From: Lachnospiraceae bacterium UBA7093
GTDB taxonomy: Bacteria > Bacillota > Clostridia > Lachnospirales > Lachnospiraceae
DNA length: 34,007 nucleotides
Assembly: GCA_002492465.1 (NCBI GenBank)
Contig: DKYT01000025.1
Coordinates: 43,366-77,372 of the forward strand
Direction: 5' to 3'
Shown here: in pieces, positions 17,108-26,351 of the stretch
Layout of the letters: every line of letters begins with the position of its first letter
Numbering within the stretch: position 1 is the first letter of the stretch
The notes under the pieces: generated by a model
The model's database searches: none
The model's input: only the letters and a program-made list of their open reading frames with translations
What the model was told of the DNA's origin: nothing
Translations under genes and position numbers: made by a program

Positions 17108-18601
17108 ATGGGGAAGTATATCATGGCATTGGATCAGGGAACTACCAGCTCAAGGTGTATTCTTTTCAACCATAAGGGAGAAATCCTGAGCATGGCGCAG
17201 AAAGAGTTTAGCCAGATCTATCCGAAGGCTGGCTGGGTGGAGCATAATCCCATGGAAATATGGTCTTCCCAGCTTGCTGTGACAATAGAAGCCATGGCGA
17301 TGGTAGGGGCGCTGCCGGAGGATATAGCGGGGATCGGCATCACCAATCAAAGAGAGACCACCATTGTGTGGGATAAGGCAACAGGGGAACCTGTTTACAA
17401 CGCCATCGTGTGGCAATGCCGCAGAACGGCGCAGCAGGTGGATGAACTGGTTTCAGCAGGCTATGGGGATCTGATACGGGAAAAAACGGGGCTTGTGCCG
17501 GACGCTTACTTCAGCGCCACAAAGATTGCCTGGATTTTGGAGCATGTACCGGGGGCAAGAGAGCGTGCCGAGAGGGGCGAGCTGCTGTTCGGTACGGTGG
17601 ACAGTTGGTTGATCTATCACCTGACCCAGGGAAAGGTTCACGTTACGGATTATACCAATGCATCCCGCACCATGCTTTACGATATTCACAGATTATGTTG
17701 GGATGAAGAGCTTTTGGCAATTTTTAAAATTCCCGCATGTATGCTGCCTCAGGTGAAGCCTTCCAGCTGTATTTACGGGTACACGGAAAGCGCGGTTTTA
17801 GGAGGCGCTATCCCCATTGCGGGAATTGCGGGAGATCAGCAGGCGGCGCTTTTCGGGCAGTGTTGTTTTTCAAAGGGACAGGTAAAGAATACATACGGAA
17901 CAGGCTGCTTTTTGTTGATGAATACAGGAACGGAGGCAATTCGTTCCAGAAACGGTCTGGTTACCACCATTGCGGCAAGCTGTCAGGATCAGGTGGAATA
18001 TGCCCTGGAGGGCAGCGTATTTGTTGCCGGAGCGGCGGTACAATGGCTAAGGGACGGTATGCGGATGATTAAAACTGCCGCTCAGACAGAGGAGTATACG
18101 GATAAGACCCAGGGCACGGAAGGCGTTTATGTGGTGCCTGCGTTTGCGGGGATGGGCGCGCCTTATTGGAATCCCTATGCCAGAGGAACCGTAGTGGGAA
18201 TTACCCGGGGGTGTAAGAAGGAGCATTTCATCAGGGCGACGCTGGAATCTATTGCCTACCAGACCTATGATGTGCTAAAGGCGATGGAAGAAGACGCGGG
18301 AGTTTCCATAACCGGGCTGAAGGTGGATGGAGGCGCCAGCGCCAACAACTTCCTGATGCAGTTTCAGGCGGATATTCTGGGAGCAGAGGTTTACCGACCG
18401 GAATGTATTGAGACAACGGCGCTGGGGGCTGCGTACCTTGCGGGGCTTGCCTGCGGCTATTGGAAGGGGCGGGAGGAAATCCGGCAAAACTGGCAGCTTG
18501 GACGGAAGTTTGCATGTGAGATGAATGGAAAAGAGCGGGAAAAACTGCTGAAGGGATGGCAAAAAGCAGTGAAGTGCGCACTTGTATGGGCAGAAGAATA
18601 A
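17108..18601 (+). CDS. glpK: Glycerol kinase
   Basis: The start at 17108 follows GGAGGG and gives a 497-residue protein, the standard GlpK length. It begins 'YIMALDQGTTSSRCI', the ATP-binding phosphate-1 loop of FGGY kinases. It contains the 'GWVEHNP' segment, 'GITNQRETT', and the C-terminal 'GLKVDGGASANN' motif. It phosphorylates glycerol to glycerol 3-phosphate, which the two flavoproteins encoded upstream oxidise. A transport facilitator gene (glpF) is not in the window. Confidence 0.96.
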   Translation: MGKYIMALDQGTTSSRCILFNHKGEILSMAQKEFSQIYPKAGWVEHNPMEIWSSQLAVTIEAMAMVGALPEDIAGIGITNQRETTIVWDKATGEPVYNAIVWQCRRTAQQVDELVSAGYGDLIREKTGLVPDAYFSATKIAWILEHVPGARERAERGELLFGTVDSWLIYHLTQGKVHVTDYTNASRTMLYDIHRLCWDEELLAIFKIPACMLPQVKPSSCIYGYTESAVLGGAIPIAGIAGDQQAALFGQCCFSKGQVKNTYGTGCFLLMNTGTEAIRSRNGLVTTIAASCQDQVEYALEGSVFVAGAAVQWLRDGMRMIKTAAQTEEYTDKTQGTEGVYVVPAFAGMGAPYWNPYARGTVVGITRGCKKEHFIRATLESIAYQTYDVLKAMEEDAGVSITGLKVDGGASANNFLMQFQADILGAEVYRPECIETTALGAAYLAGLACGYWKGREEIRQNWQLGRKFACEMNGKEREKLLKGWQKAVKCALVWAEE

Positions 18602-18607
18602 AATAAT

Positions 18608-18636
18608 ATTGTCTCAGGCGTGTGCCTTAAGACAAT
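18608..18636 (+). other. Hairpin between glpK and the cNMP-domain gene
   Basis: ATTGTCT (18608-18614) pairs with AGACAAT (18630-18636), and AGGC (18616-18619) pairs with GCCT (18624-18627) inside it around a GTGT loop. No T-tract follows. It may reduce read-through or protect the glpK message end. Confidence 0.55.
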
Positions 18637-18656
18637 GAAAACGGCGGGAGAGAAGT

Positions 18657-20936
18657 ATGGAGATAAAAGAGATTCCTCAGGGACAAATCATCATGGAAAG
18701 CGGACAGAAAATAGAGACGCTGTATCTGATCGTCAAAGGAACGGTCAGAGCCTCCTATTCAGGCGGTAAGTATATTTTAAACAGCGGAGATGTAGTGGGG
18801 CTGTGCGGATTGGATCAGGGAACGGCGATTTTGGAATACAGCGCGGAAGAAGAGGTTTCTGTGATCGAATATCCTTACGACGGAGTAAAGCTGGCGGACA
18901 GTCTGCTGAATAATTTTGAGGGAGTGAAATATTTTGTCATTTCTCATTTCAGGCAGATTTACGAGTTGTTCAGGCTCTACAAGCGGCTCCAGAGCGAGTG
19001 TGGGAATTTGTATGAATATCTAGTGGGAAGCTACCGGGAATATGCGGCTCTGTGCGAGAAATACAACGCTTTTCAGGAAGAACTGCCGGGGCTTGGCGAT
19101 ATTTCTCCCCTTTCCCTTGAAAAGGATATTCCGGATTGGATGATCGGATATTATGTAACTTTAAAGAAAACCCTGAAGGCATGGGAGTTTGACAAGGAGA
19201 GCAATGATTTTGCCTATGGTTTTCTCTTAAGAACCAGTGAGGATATGCGCGCTGTTGCCGGGCTTTGCAGTCAGATGCAGACCTACAAACAAAAGATTTG
19301 CAGCTATTTTGTGGCTGAGAAGGGAACGGATCTTCTGGAGCTCTTTGTTTCTCTTTACGGCAAGGTGGTTGCAAAGGACGGAGCAGATGGAGAAAGCGTA
19401 ACGGTTCTGGAGAAGAAGCTGAGGGATATGCTGAAAATTCTGGAGAATCAGGGTTATGGGCAATATTCCTTTTACCAGTCCAGAAAACATGCCTTTGAAA
19501 ACAGAATGTCGGCAATCAGCCAGATGTGCGCAGGAAGCGCCGACGGCGATCAGTCGGATGCACAGGCGCCTGAGGAGCTTGCAGGCTCCCTGCATAAAAT
19601 ACTTGCTTATGCAAAATGTGACAACGATCTGAGCGCCGCGTTCATGGAGCATATTCAGCGATATAAACAGATTACCAATAAAAACGGAACGGAAGAAGAT
19701 ATACGCAGCCTGCGTCAAAAACTGACCAAGGAATTTTACCAGGTTTACAACGAAGCTTTTAAAAACAGCCTGGAGGACACCAATATTCCCATGGTGGTGA
19801 GAATGTTTTTTAATTTCGGCTATGTGGATGAGGAGCTTGCGGGGGAAAAGAATGCCGCTTATCTTGCGCGGATAATCAATCTGCTTCCTACGGATCCGGG
19901 AAAGGGCGTTTATTCTATTTATGAATGGCTGATGGCTGTTTACAGAGGGGAAAAGGAACCCAGCAGAAACGAATTTGACCTGGATTATGCCGCATATCTG
20001 GTGGAGCAGAGAAAAACAGGAAACATCACCCAGAAAGAGGAAAAAGAGCTTTTAACAGATAAGCGTGCAAGAGTGATTTATGAGCTTGAAAATGTGTTCC
20101 CTATGGTGAATAAAATGACTTTTGGGCGAATCTCTACTTTTTGTCCCATATTTTCCGAGCACAATGTGATGAAGCCTCTTGACACCATACTGGTTTCCGC
20201 GGATAAGATACGCAGCGCTCTGGAGAACATAAGAAGTAAGGATTTCGGCGCGTATTACAGAGAAACTCTTTTTACGGCGCCGGAGCAGGGCGTAACTAAG
20301 GAATTTGTGAATGTGGAGATTCTCCCGGACTTTATTCTCACGCCAAACATAGGGGTTAGAGGGGTTATGTGGCAGGAGATCGAAGGCAAAAGGCGTACCA
20401 CGCCGGCAAGAATGATGAGTTCCATTTTCCAGCTGGAGGATCTTTCCGCTATCATTATCAGGTTGACAGGAGAATTCCGTTGGGAAATGTGCAAGCGGGT
20501 ACAGGGGGCAAGATGGAACGATGTTTCAGAACGGTCGCTTACCAGCGAATATTTCGACTATATACAGTTCTACCGCAAAAACCAGGAGCTGTCTACAGAC
20601 GCCAAGGAAAAAATCAAGACGGATATGGGACGGGCGAAGAACAGCTTCAAGGAAATGTTTATTATGGATTACATGGTCTGGGTGCTCTTTGAGAGCAACG
20701 GATCTCCAAGAATGAACAAGGTGGCAAGAAGCATTCTCTACAGCTATTGTCCTTTTACGGCGCAGATCAGAGAAAAACTGAAAGAAAATCCTATGTACAG
20801 GGAGATTTCAGAAAGATATGAGATCCGCATGGGACAAAAGCGTCACCGTATGGAAAATATATGTCAAAAGCTTCGGAGTCTGGGCAAGCCCATACCGGAG
20901 GAAATAGAGAGAGAGAAGCAGTTCCTTTATATGTAG
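18657..20936 (+). CDS. Large protein with N-terminal cyclic-nucleotide-binding-like domain
   Basis: The 759-residue cytoplasmic protein starts with a jelly-roll-like cNMP domain in residues about 1-85, including 'LYLIVKGTVRASYSGG' and 'ILNSGDVVGLCGL'. The usual glutamate and arginine of the phosphate-binding cassette are not apparent in the matching region, so it may not bind cAMP. No helix-turn-helix follows, unlike Crp/Fnr regulators. The remaining 650 residues are mostly helical and I do not recognise them. GGGAG precedes the ATG. It is followed at 32 bases by the Nudix gene and then the chemoreceptor gene, so a signalling role is possible but unproven. Confidence 0.75.
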   Translation: MEIKEIPQGQIIMESGQKIETLYLIVKGTVRASYSGGKYILNSGDVVGLCGLDQGTAILEYSAEEEVSVIEYPYDGVKLADSLLNNFEGVKYFVISHFRQIYELFRLYKRLQSECGNLYEYLVGSYREYAALCEKYNAFQEELPGLGDISPLSLEKDIPDWMIGYYVTLKKTLKAWEFDKESNDFAYGFLLRTSEDMRAVAGLCSQMQTYKQKICSYFVAEKGTDLLELFVSLYGKVVAKDGADGESVTVLEKKLRDMLKILENQGYGQYSFYQSRKHAFENRMSAISQMCAGSADGDQSDAQAPEELAGSLHKILAYAKCDNDLSAAFMEHIQRYKQITNKNGTEEDIRSLRQKLTKEFYQVYNEAFKNSLEDTNIPMVVRMFFNFGYVDEELAGEKNAAYLARIINLLPTDPGKGVYSIYEWLMAVYRGEKEPSRNEFDLDYAAYLVEQRKTGNITQKEEKELLTDKRARVIYELENVFPMVNKMTFGRISTFCPIFSEHNVMKPLDTILVSADKIRSALENIRSKDFGAYYRETLFTAPEQGVTKEFVNVEILPDFILTPNIGVRGVMWQEIEGKRRTTPARMMSSIFQLEDLSAIIIRLTGEFRWEMCKRVQGARWNDVSERSLTSEYFDYIQFYRKNQELSTDAKEKIKTDMGRAKNSFKEMFIMDYMVWVLFESNGSPRMNKVARSILYSYCPFTAQIREKLKENPMYREISERYEIRMGQKRHRMENICQKLRSLGKPIPEEIEREKQFLYM

Positions 20937-20968
20937 CAGGAATACTTGGAGTAAGGAGGGTGGTTTGG

Positions 20969-21610
20969 GTGAAGGACGAGACGGGAAGAAGGCGATACAC
21001 TTCCGTCAGGAAGTTGACAGAAAATCCGTTCCTGAATCTTTATGAAATGGATGCGCTGACAGGAAGCGGAACGCCCTTTCACTATTATTTTGCATCCAGA
21101 AACCGGGAGGACGCCCTTCCGCTGCTGACGGGACAGCCCTGCTCCAACGGTATTGTGATTTATCCCCTATGGAAGCGGGAGCCGGATAAATTAGTGATGA
21201 TCAGACAGTACAGATATCCTTTGGATGAGTGGATTTATGAACTGCCGGCAGGGCTGATCGACCGGGGGGAGACGCCGTCGCAGGCGGCGGTGCGGGAAAT
21301 GAAGGAGGAAACGGGGCTTTCCTTTTACCCTTACGAGGGCGGGGAGCCGGCATTTCGCAGACCGGTTTATTTAGGCGCAGGGATGACGGACGAGACCAGC
21401 ACCTCCGTGTTCGGCTTTGCAGAGGGCGAAATTTCAGGAGAATTTCAGGAGGAAACGGAGAGCATAGAAATATTGCTGGCGGATAAAAAAGAGGTTATGA
21501 GGATTTTAAGAGAAGAAAAGATATCCTTACGCGCCGGGTTCCTTCTGATGAATTTTTTAAGGGCGGACAAAGAGAACCCTTTTGCCTTTTTGGAGGCTCC
21601 TGTTTGTTGA
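20969..21610 (+). CDS. Nudix hydrolase
   Basis: A GTG start follows AAGGAGGG at about ten bases; an open frame runs further upstream but overlaps the previous gene. The 213-residue product has a complete Nudix box, from 'GLIDRGE' to 'REMKEETGL', which binds the catalytic metal. 'RQYRYPLDEWIYELPAG' just before it is typical of ADP-ribose or sugar-nucleotide pyrophosphatases. It would hydrolyse a nucleoside diphosphate linked to another group. The exact substrate cannot be told from the sequence. Confidence 0.88.
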   Translation: MKDETGRRRYTSVRKLTENPFLNLYEMDALTGSGTPFHYYFASRNREDALPLLTGQPCSNGIVIYPLWKREPDKLVMIRQYRYPLDEWIYELPAGLIDRGETPSQAAVREMKEETGLSFYPYEGGEPAFRRPVYLGAGMTDETSTSVFGFAEGEISGEFQEETESIEILLADKKEVMRILREEKISLRAGFLLMNFLRADKENPFAFLEAPVC

Positions 21611-21635
21611 TGAGAATAAAAAAATATGTTATATT
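21607..21635 (+). promoter_or_regulatory. Promoter of the chemoreceptor gene
   Basis: TTGATG (21607-21612), a 17-base spacer and TATATT (21630-21635) lie 54 bases before the ATG. The pattern fits sigma-A rather than the sigma-D motility consensus. Confidence 0.6.
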
Positions 21636-21688
21636 AGGTATAGGTCATTGAAGGCGATGAAGTAGCAGTGGTAAAGAGAGGAAAATGG

Positions 21689-23902
21689 ATGGGGAAAGCA
21701 ACGAAAAAAACAGATCAGAGCAAAGAAGAAAAGGCAAGGGTAAAGGCTGAAGCAAAAGCGCTGAAAAAAGCACAGAAGGGAGCGGCAAAAGCCAAAAAAG
21801 CCGGGGATAAGTCAGCTCCAAAAAGGAAATTGAAAGAGCAGGCAAAGGAACGGGTAAGCGGCGGCAGCAGGCAGAGTATTATGCAGACGCTTCTTCTTGC
21901 CTTTATGGTACCGGTGGCGCTTATGATCGTGCTGGGAATCGTATCTTATAACACTGCTGCATCCAGTATTATTTCCAAATATAACGAATCTGCACTGTCG
22001 ACGGTATCGGCAGTGGGGGATTATTGTAATCTGGTATGCGATTCTATTTCTACAAAGGCGCTTGAAATTGTTACCAACAGCGACCTTGCAGACTATTACG
22101 AAAAATATTACAAAACTCAGAACACCAAATCTACGGAGGCTTTCCGCAGTTCCAAGTATATTGTGGGAAATGTAAGATCCACCAACAAATATATGGGAAG
22201 CTGTTCTGTTATTCCGGAGGGCGGGCTTCCCTTGTCCAGCATGCAGGGTTCTATGACGAGCGACCCATACACGGATTTTGTTGCGACTCCCGAGGGAAGC
22301 TACTTTGCAGAGAATACCACCGTGAAAAACGGATGGCTGGGGTACCATACCTATCTGGATGAATGTATGGGAAGCTCCCCGGAAAAATATGCCCTTGTGT
22401 TTTATCAGGAAATCCTGAAGAATAATACAACTCTGGTAATGGATATTGATATGACCGTGGCGATGGATATGCTGGATCAGATGGATTTTGGCGAAAACAG
22501 TATCCGAGGTCTTATTTCTGCAGACGGAAGAGAAGTTATTTCCATTGCAGGGAAGGAAGGCGAAGTACCGGAGGAAACTTACTTTGTAGGAAATGATTTT
22601 TTTGAAGCTACCAAAACCGCTACAGAGGCAGGCAGCGAGGATGTAAGGCTTCACGGGAAACGCTATGTATACATATATACTCCGGTAGGGAAAACAGGCG
22701 CTATGATCTGCGCGCTGATTCCAAGGAGCAATCTTCTTGGTCAGGTGGGAAGTATTAAATATATTACGATTTTCATGGTAATCATAGCTGCCGGTGCGGC
22801 ATTGGCAATCGGAGGAACCATTTCCTCCGGAATCAGCAAGGCGGTTAAGATGATGACGGTAGGTCTTTCCGAGGTGGCAGGCGGCGATCTCACCAGAAAC
22901 TTTGAGACGAAGCGGAAGGACGAGTTCAGGGTGCTCACCACGGCGTTGAATTCCATGCTGGAAAGCATGCGTATCCTGATGCGGGATATGAAACAATTTG
23001 GAGCAAAGGTAACGGATCTGTCAGCCAATGTATCAGATAAGACAACGGCAATCAATACCTCCATGCAGGATGTTGCAAAGGCGATGGACGAGGTTGCCCT
23101 GGGGGTACAGAGCCAGGCGGCGGATACGGAGAGCAGTAACAACAAAATGCGGTCCTTTACGGACAATATCAACGGCGTTACGGATAAGACCCATAACATG
23201 ACGAATATTGCAGATCAGGCAATCGATGCGGTAGAACAGGGCAAGGTAATCGTACAGGATTTAAGCGAAAAATCCGACACTACCGTTTCACTTACAAAGG
23301 TTTTGGTAAGCGATATCGACGAGGTACAAAAGAGCTCGGAGGAGATCAAGAGCTTTGTGGATATTATCAACAGTATTGCAGAGCAGACCAATCTCTTATC
23401 GTTGAACGCATCTATAGAAGCGGCAAGAGCCGGCGCAGCAGGAAGAGGCTTTGCCGTTGTTGCCGAAGAGATTAGGAAGCTTGCGGATCAGTCTAAGGAA
23501 TCCGGTAATCAGATCCGCAGCATTGTGGAAAACATTGGCGCTACAACGAATAAGACGACCGATTCCGCAAAGAAGGCGGAAGGTATGGTCAACGACCAGG
23601 CGGAAGCATTGGAGGAGACGGTTAAAGTATTCGGCATGATACAGACCTGTGTAGGAGAACTGGTAGACGGTATCCGCACTGTGACAGAGAGCCTGGAAAG
23701 GGTAGTAGTAGAGGGAGATACGGTACAAAACGCGATTCAGAATATTTCTTCCGTATCCGAGGAAGTGGCGGCGTCTACAGAGGAAGTTACCGCAACGCTC
23801 AGCGAGCAGGTGAACGTGATTGAAAATCTTAAGGAAGAGGTAGAAATTTTAAGAGAGGATGCCGGCGAGCTTGGCAGATCCATTGAGCGGTTTAAAATTT
23901 AA
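21689..23902 (+). CDS. Methyl-accepting chemotaxis protein with Lys/Ala-rich N-terminal tail
   Basis: The start at 21689 follows GAGAGG at seven bases; a GTG at 21668 is less likely. The 737-residue protein begins with about 55 residues very rich in lysine and alanine, ahead of the first membrane helix ('LLLAFMVPVALMIVLG'). A Cache-like extracellular sensor domain follows, then a second helix, a HAMP domain and the long cytoplasmic signalling domain. The hairpin tip reads 'AEQTNLLSLNASIEAARAG' with 'GRGFAVVAEEIRKLA', the core for CheA/CheW contact. No other chemotaxis genes are in the window. The basic tail is unusual and recalls histone H1-like segments. Confidence 0.93.
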   Translation: MGKATKKTDQSKEEKARVKAEAKALKKAQKGAAKAKKAGDKSAPKRKLKEQAKERVSGGSRQSIMQTLLLAFMVPVALMIVLGIVSYNTAASSIISKYNESALSTVSAVGDYCNLVCDSISTKALEIVTNSDLADYYEKYYKTQNTKSTEAFRSSKYIVGNVRSTNKYMGSCSVIPEGGLPLSSMQGSMTSDPYTDFVATPEGSYFAENTTVKNGWLGYHTYLDECMGSSPEKYALVFYQEILKNNTTLVMDIDMTVAMDMLDQMDFGENSIRGLISADGREVISIAGKEGEVPEETYFVGNDFFEATKTATEAGSEDVRLHGKRYVYIYTPVGKTGAMICALIPRSNLLGQVGSIKYITIFMVIIAAGAALAIGGTISSGISKAVKMMTVGLSEVAGGDLTRNFETKRKDEFRVLTTALNSMLESMRILMRDMKQFGAKVTDLSANVSDKTTAINTSMQDVAKAMDEVALGVQSQAADTESSNNKMRSFTDNINGVTDKTHNMTNIADQAIDAVEQGKVIVQDLSEKSDTTVSLTKVLVSDIDEVQKSSEEIKSFVDIINSIAEQTNLLSLNASIEAARAGAAGRGFAVVAEEIRKLADQSKESGNQIRSIVENIGATTNKTTDSAKKAEGMVNDQAEALEETVKVFGMIQTCVGELVDGIRTVTESLERVVVEGDTVQNAIQNISSVSEEVAASTEEVTATLSEQVNVIENLKEEVEILREDAGELGRSIERFKI

Positions 23903-23936
23903 GATATGGAATCCCATTTCCAATATAAAAAGACGG

Positions 23937-23966
23937 ATGCCCCGGTATTTTGACGGGGCATTTGTT
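23937..23966 (+). terminator. Intrinsic terminator after the chemoreceptor gene
   Basis: ATGCCCCG (23937-23944) pairs perfectly with CGGGGCAT (23954-23961) around a nine-base loop. The following tail TTTGTT is only moderately T-rich. Confidence 0.7.
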
Positions 23967-23993
23967 GTGCTTTGGAAAGGATTGTGCTACAAT
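23965..23993 (+). promoter_or_regulatory. Promoter of the aminotransferase gene
   Basis: TTGTGC (23965-23970), a 17-base spacer and TACAAT (23988-23993) lie 46 bases before the ATG. The -35 box directly follows the upstream terminator stem. Confidence 0.6.
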
Positions 23994-24039
23994 TTTTTAG
24001 AAAAGAAATCAGGAACAAAAAATTGGGGAAGAAAACGAT

Positions 24040-25224
24040 ATGATTAATCAACAGTACAAAAAAATGTTGGAAACAAAATCTGTAATCAGGCAACTGTCAG
24101 AATTCGCAGCAGGCAGAGGAAAAGAGATCGGATATGAAAACGTATTTGACTATAGTCTGGGAAATCCATCGGTACCAGTGCCTGAAAGATTGACAGAAGT
24201 TATGATCGAATTATTGCAGACAAAAGATTCCATGGAACTGCACGGATACAGTCCAAGCCTGGGAATTCCATCTGTCAAGGAAAAAATTGCCCGGTCTTTG
24301 AACAGAAGGTTTGGAATGAACTATGAGGGAATCCATATTTTTCCCACCACAGGCGCCGCTGGCGCAGTGGCGCATGCTTTGCGATGCGTTACCATGCCGG
24401 GGGATGAGGTGCTGACGATTGCCCCTTATTTTCCAGAGTATGATCAATATGTGAACATGACAGGAGCAAAGCTTAAGGTAGTACCTGCCAATACGGAAAA
24501 CTTTCAGATTGATTTTGAAAAGCTGGAAGAAATGCTGACCTCCAAGGTTGCAGCGCTGCTGATTAATACGCCTAACAATCCCTCTGGAGCGGTATACAGC
24601 AAGGAGACGTTGAAAAAGCTTTCCGGGCTTCTGGACAGAAAACAGAAGGAATATGGACATGATATTTTCCTGATCTCTGACGAGCCTTACCGGGAGATCC
24701 TTTTTGAGGGGGTAGAGGCGCCGTATGTATCTAAATTTTATGATAATACCTTGTCCTGCTATTCCTATTCCAAGTCTCTTTCCCTTCCGGGAGAAAGAAT
24801 CGGGTATGTGGCGGCAAATCCTAAATGCAGAGATGGAGAACTGATCAGCGCCATATGCGGTCAGATTTCAAGAGGTATTGGACACAACTGTCCGCCCTCT
24901 ATTATGCAGCTTGCCGTGGCGGAGGTTCTTGATCAGACGTCGGATATGCAGGTTTACGAAAGGAATATGAATATCCTTTATGAGGAGCTGACTACCCTTG
25001 GATTCAGGTGCGTAAAGCCTGGCGGAACCTTTTATATTTTTCCCAAAGCGTTGGAGGAGGATGCGGTAGCGTTTTGCAAAAAGGCGCTGAAATATGATTT
25101 GGTGCTTGTACCATCGGACAGTTTTGGTATGCCGGGATATTTTAGAATGGCATATTGTATCGATACGGAAAAAGTAGAGCGTTCCCTTCCGGCACTGCGC
25201 AGATTTGTGAAGGAAAATTATTGA
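24040..25224 (+). CDS. Pyridoxal-phosphate-dependent class I/II aminotransferase
   Basis: The 394-residue product has the fold-type I motifs 'NTPNNPSGAVYS' and 'LISDEPYREI' (Asp for the cofactor nitrogen, Tyr for its hydroxyl). It also has 'SYSKSLSLPGERIGY', with K245 as the Schiff-base lysine. A GGGGAAG site precedes the ATG. It would transfer an amino group between an amino acid and a 2-oxo acid. The subgroup resembles aspartate or aromatic aminotransferases but the substrate is not set by the sequence. It stands alone, with its own promoter, before uppP. Confidence 0.92.
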   Translation: MINQQYKKMLETKSVIRQLSEFAAGRGKEIGYENVFDYSLGNPSVPVPERLTEVMIELLQTKDSMELHGYSPSLGIPSVKEKIARSLNRRFGMNYEGIHIFPTTGAAGAVAHALRCVTMPGDEVLTIAPYFPEYDQYVNMTGAKLKVVPANTENFQIDFEKLEEMLTSKVAALLINTPNNPSGAVYSKETLKKLSGLLDRKQKEYGHDIFLISDEPYREILFEGVEAPYVSKFYDNTLSCYSYSKSLSLPGERIGYVAANPKCRDGELISAICGQISRGIGHNCPPSIMQLAVAEVLDQTSDMQVYERNMNILYEELTTLGFRCVKPGGTFYIFPKALEEDAVAFCKKALKYDLVLVPSDSFGMPGYFRMAYCIDTEKVERSLPALRRFVKENY

Positions 25225-25293
25225 TTTGGAAGAATAGAATATGGTTAGACGGTGTGGCGGCTGGAAAGCCATACAAAACAGGAGGATTTATTT

Positions 25294-26151
25294 ATGGTTG
25301 AATTTTTGAAAGCAGTGTTGTTTGGAATTGTTGAGGGGATTACGGAGTGGCTGCCCATCAGCAGTACGGGGCACATGATTTTGCTAGACGAATTTGTGAA
25401 GTTGGACGTGTCCCAGGAGTTTTGGGAGATGTTTCTGGTGGTGATTCAGCTTGGCGCAATTCTCGCCGTAGTGTTGCTGTTCTGGAACCAGATCTGGCCC
25501 TTTGGGAAAAAGAACAACTCCCATCCCGCAGGAAAGAACGGGCTGTTATCCTATTGTAAAAAGGATATTTGGATTTTGTGGTTTAAGATCATTGCCGCAT
25601 GTATTCCGGCTGCCGTAGTAGGGCTTTTATTTGACGAGTTTTTTGAAAGCCTGTTCTATAACGGAGTATGTGTATCGATTGCGCTGATTGTATTCGGCGT
25701 TGGTTTTATTTTAATTGAAAACAGAAATAAGGGCATGACTTCAAAAATAAACTCCCTTTCTGAAATCACTTTTCAGACAGCGTTTGTGATTGGCTTTTTT
25801 CAATTGATTGCCGCTATTTTCCCAGGCACGTCCCGCTCCGGGGCAACCATTTTAGGAGCGCTGCTGATTGGCGTCTCCAGAACTGTGGCGGCGGAGTTCA
25901 CCTTTTTCCTTGCAATTCCCGTTATGTTCGGAGCCAGTCTGCTTAAGATCCTGAAATTTGGATTTTCTTTTTCGGGAACCGAAGCAATGATTCTGCTTGT
26001 GGGTATGGTAACGGCGTTTATTGTTTCTGTGATTGTTATTCGTTTCCTGATGAGTTATATAAAGAAACATGATTTTAAAGTGTTTGGATGGTATCGTATT
26101 ATTTTAGGAATTATAGTTCTTTTTTACTTTGGCATTGCAGGAATCCTATAG
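25294..26151 (+). CDS. uppP: Undecaprenyl-diphosphatase
   Basis: The ATG at 25294 follows AGGAGG and gives 285 residues, a normal BacA/UppP length. The two signature blocks are present: 'EGITEWLPISSTGHM' near the N-terminus and 'FPGTSRSGATI' in the second half. About seven to eight hydrophobic helices are visible. The enzyme removes phosphate from undecaprenyl diphosphate at the membrane, recycling the lipid carrier for peptidoglycan and wall polymers, and its overproduction gives bacitracin tolerance. Confidence 0.95.
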   Translation: MVEFLKAVLFGIVEGITEWLPISSTGHMILLDEFVKLDVSQEFWEMFLVVIQLGAILAVVLLFWNQIWPFGKKNNSHPAGKNGLLSYCKKDIWILWFKIIAACIPAAVVGLLFDEFFESLFYNGVCVSIALIVFGVGFILIENRNKGMTSKINSLSEITFQTAFVIGFFQLIAAIFPGTSRSGATILGALLIGVSRTVAAEFTFFLAIPVMFGASLLKILKFGFSFSGTEAMILLVGMVTAFIVSVIVIRFLMSYIKKHDFKVFGWYRIILGIIVLFYFGIAGIL

Positions 26152-26209
26152 CAGTGTATTACAACCCGAGGCAGATTTACATAAAAATTGCGAAAAGGTT
26201 GATAATTAG

Positions 26210-26238
26210 TTGACAAAATGAAAAATATAGAGTACACT
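26210..26238 (+). promoter_or_regulatory. Strong promoter of the Lys/Ala-rich protein gene
   Basis: A perfect TTGACA (26210-26215), a 17-base spacer and TACACT (26233-26238) give a start near 26245. A 7 bp hairpin (26247-26253 with 26266-26272) lies at the very start of the about 105-base leader and may stabilise the message. Confidence 0.75.
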
Positions 26239-26351
26239 GACTCTCAGAAAACAGGATATTTGGGATGTTTTCAGGGGGGAGAATACAGGAAGTACTTAAT
26301 TAACGGTAGATGTTGGAGAACTATTTTCTCAGCGTGAAAGGAGTTATTATC

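Noticed and set aside
21812..22996. 394-codon open frame on the minus strand
   Set aside because: It is fully antisense to the well-conserved chemoreceptor gene, has no ribosome site and no recognisable domain.
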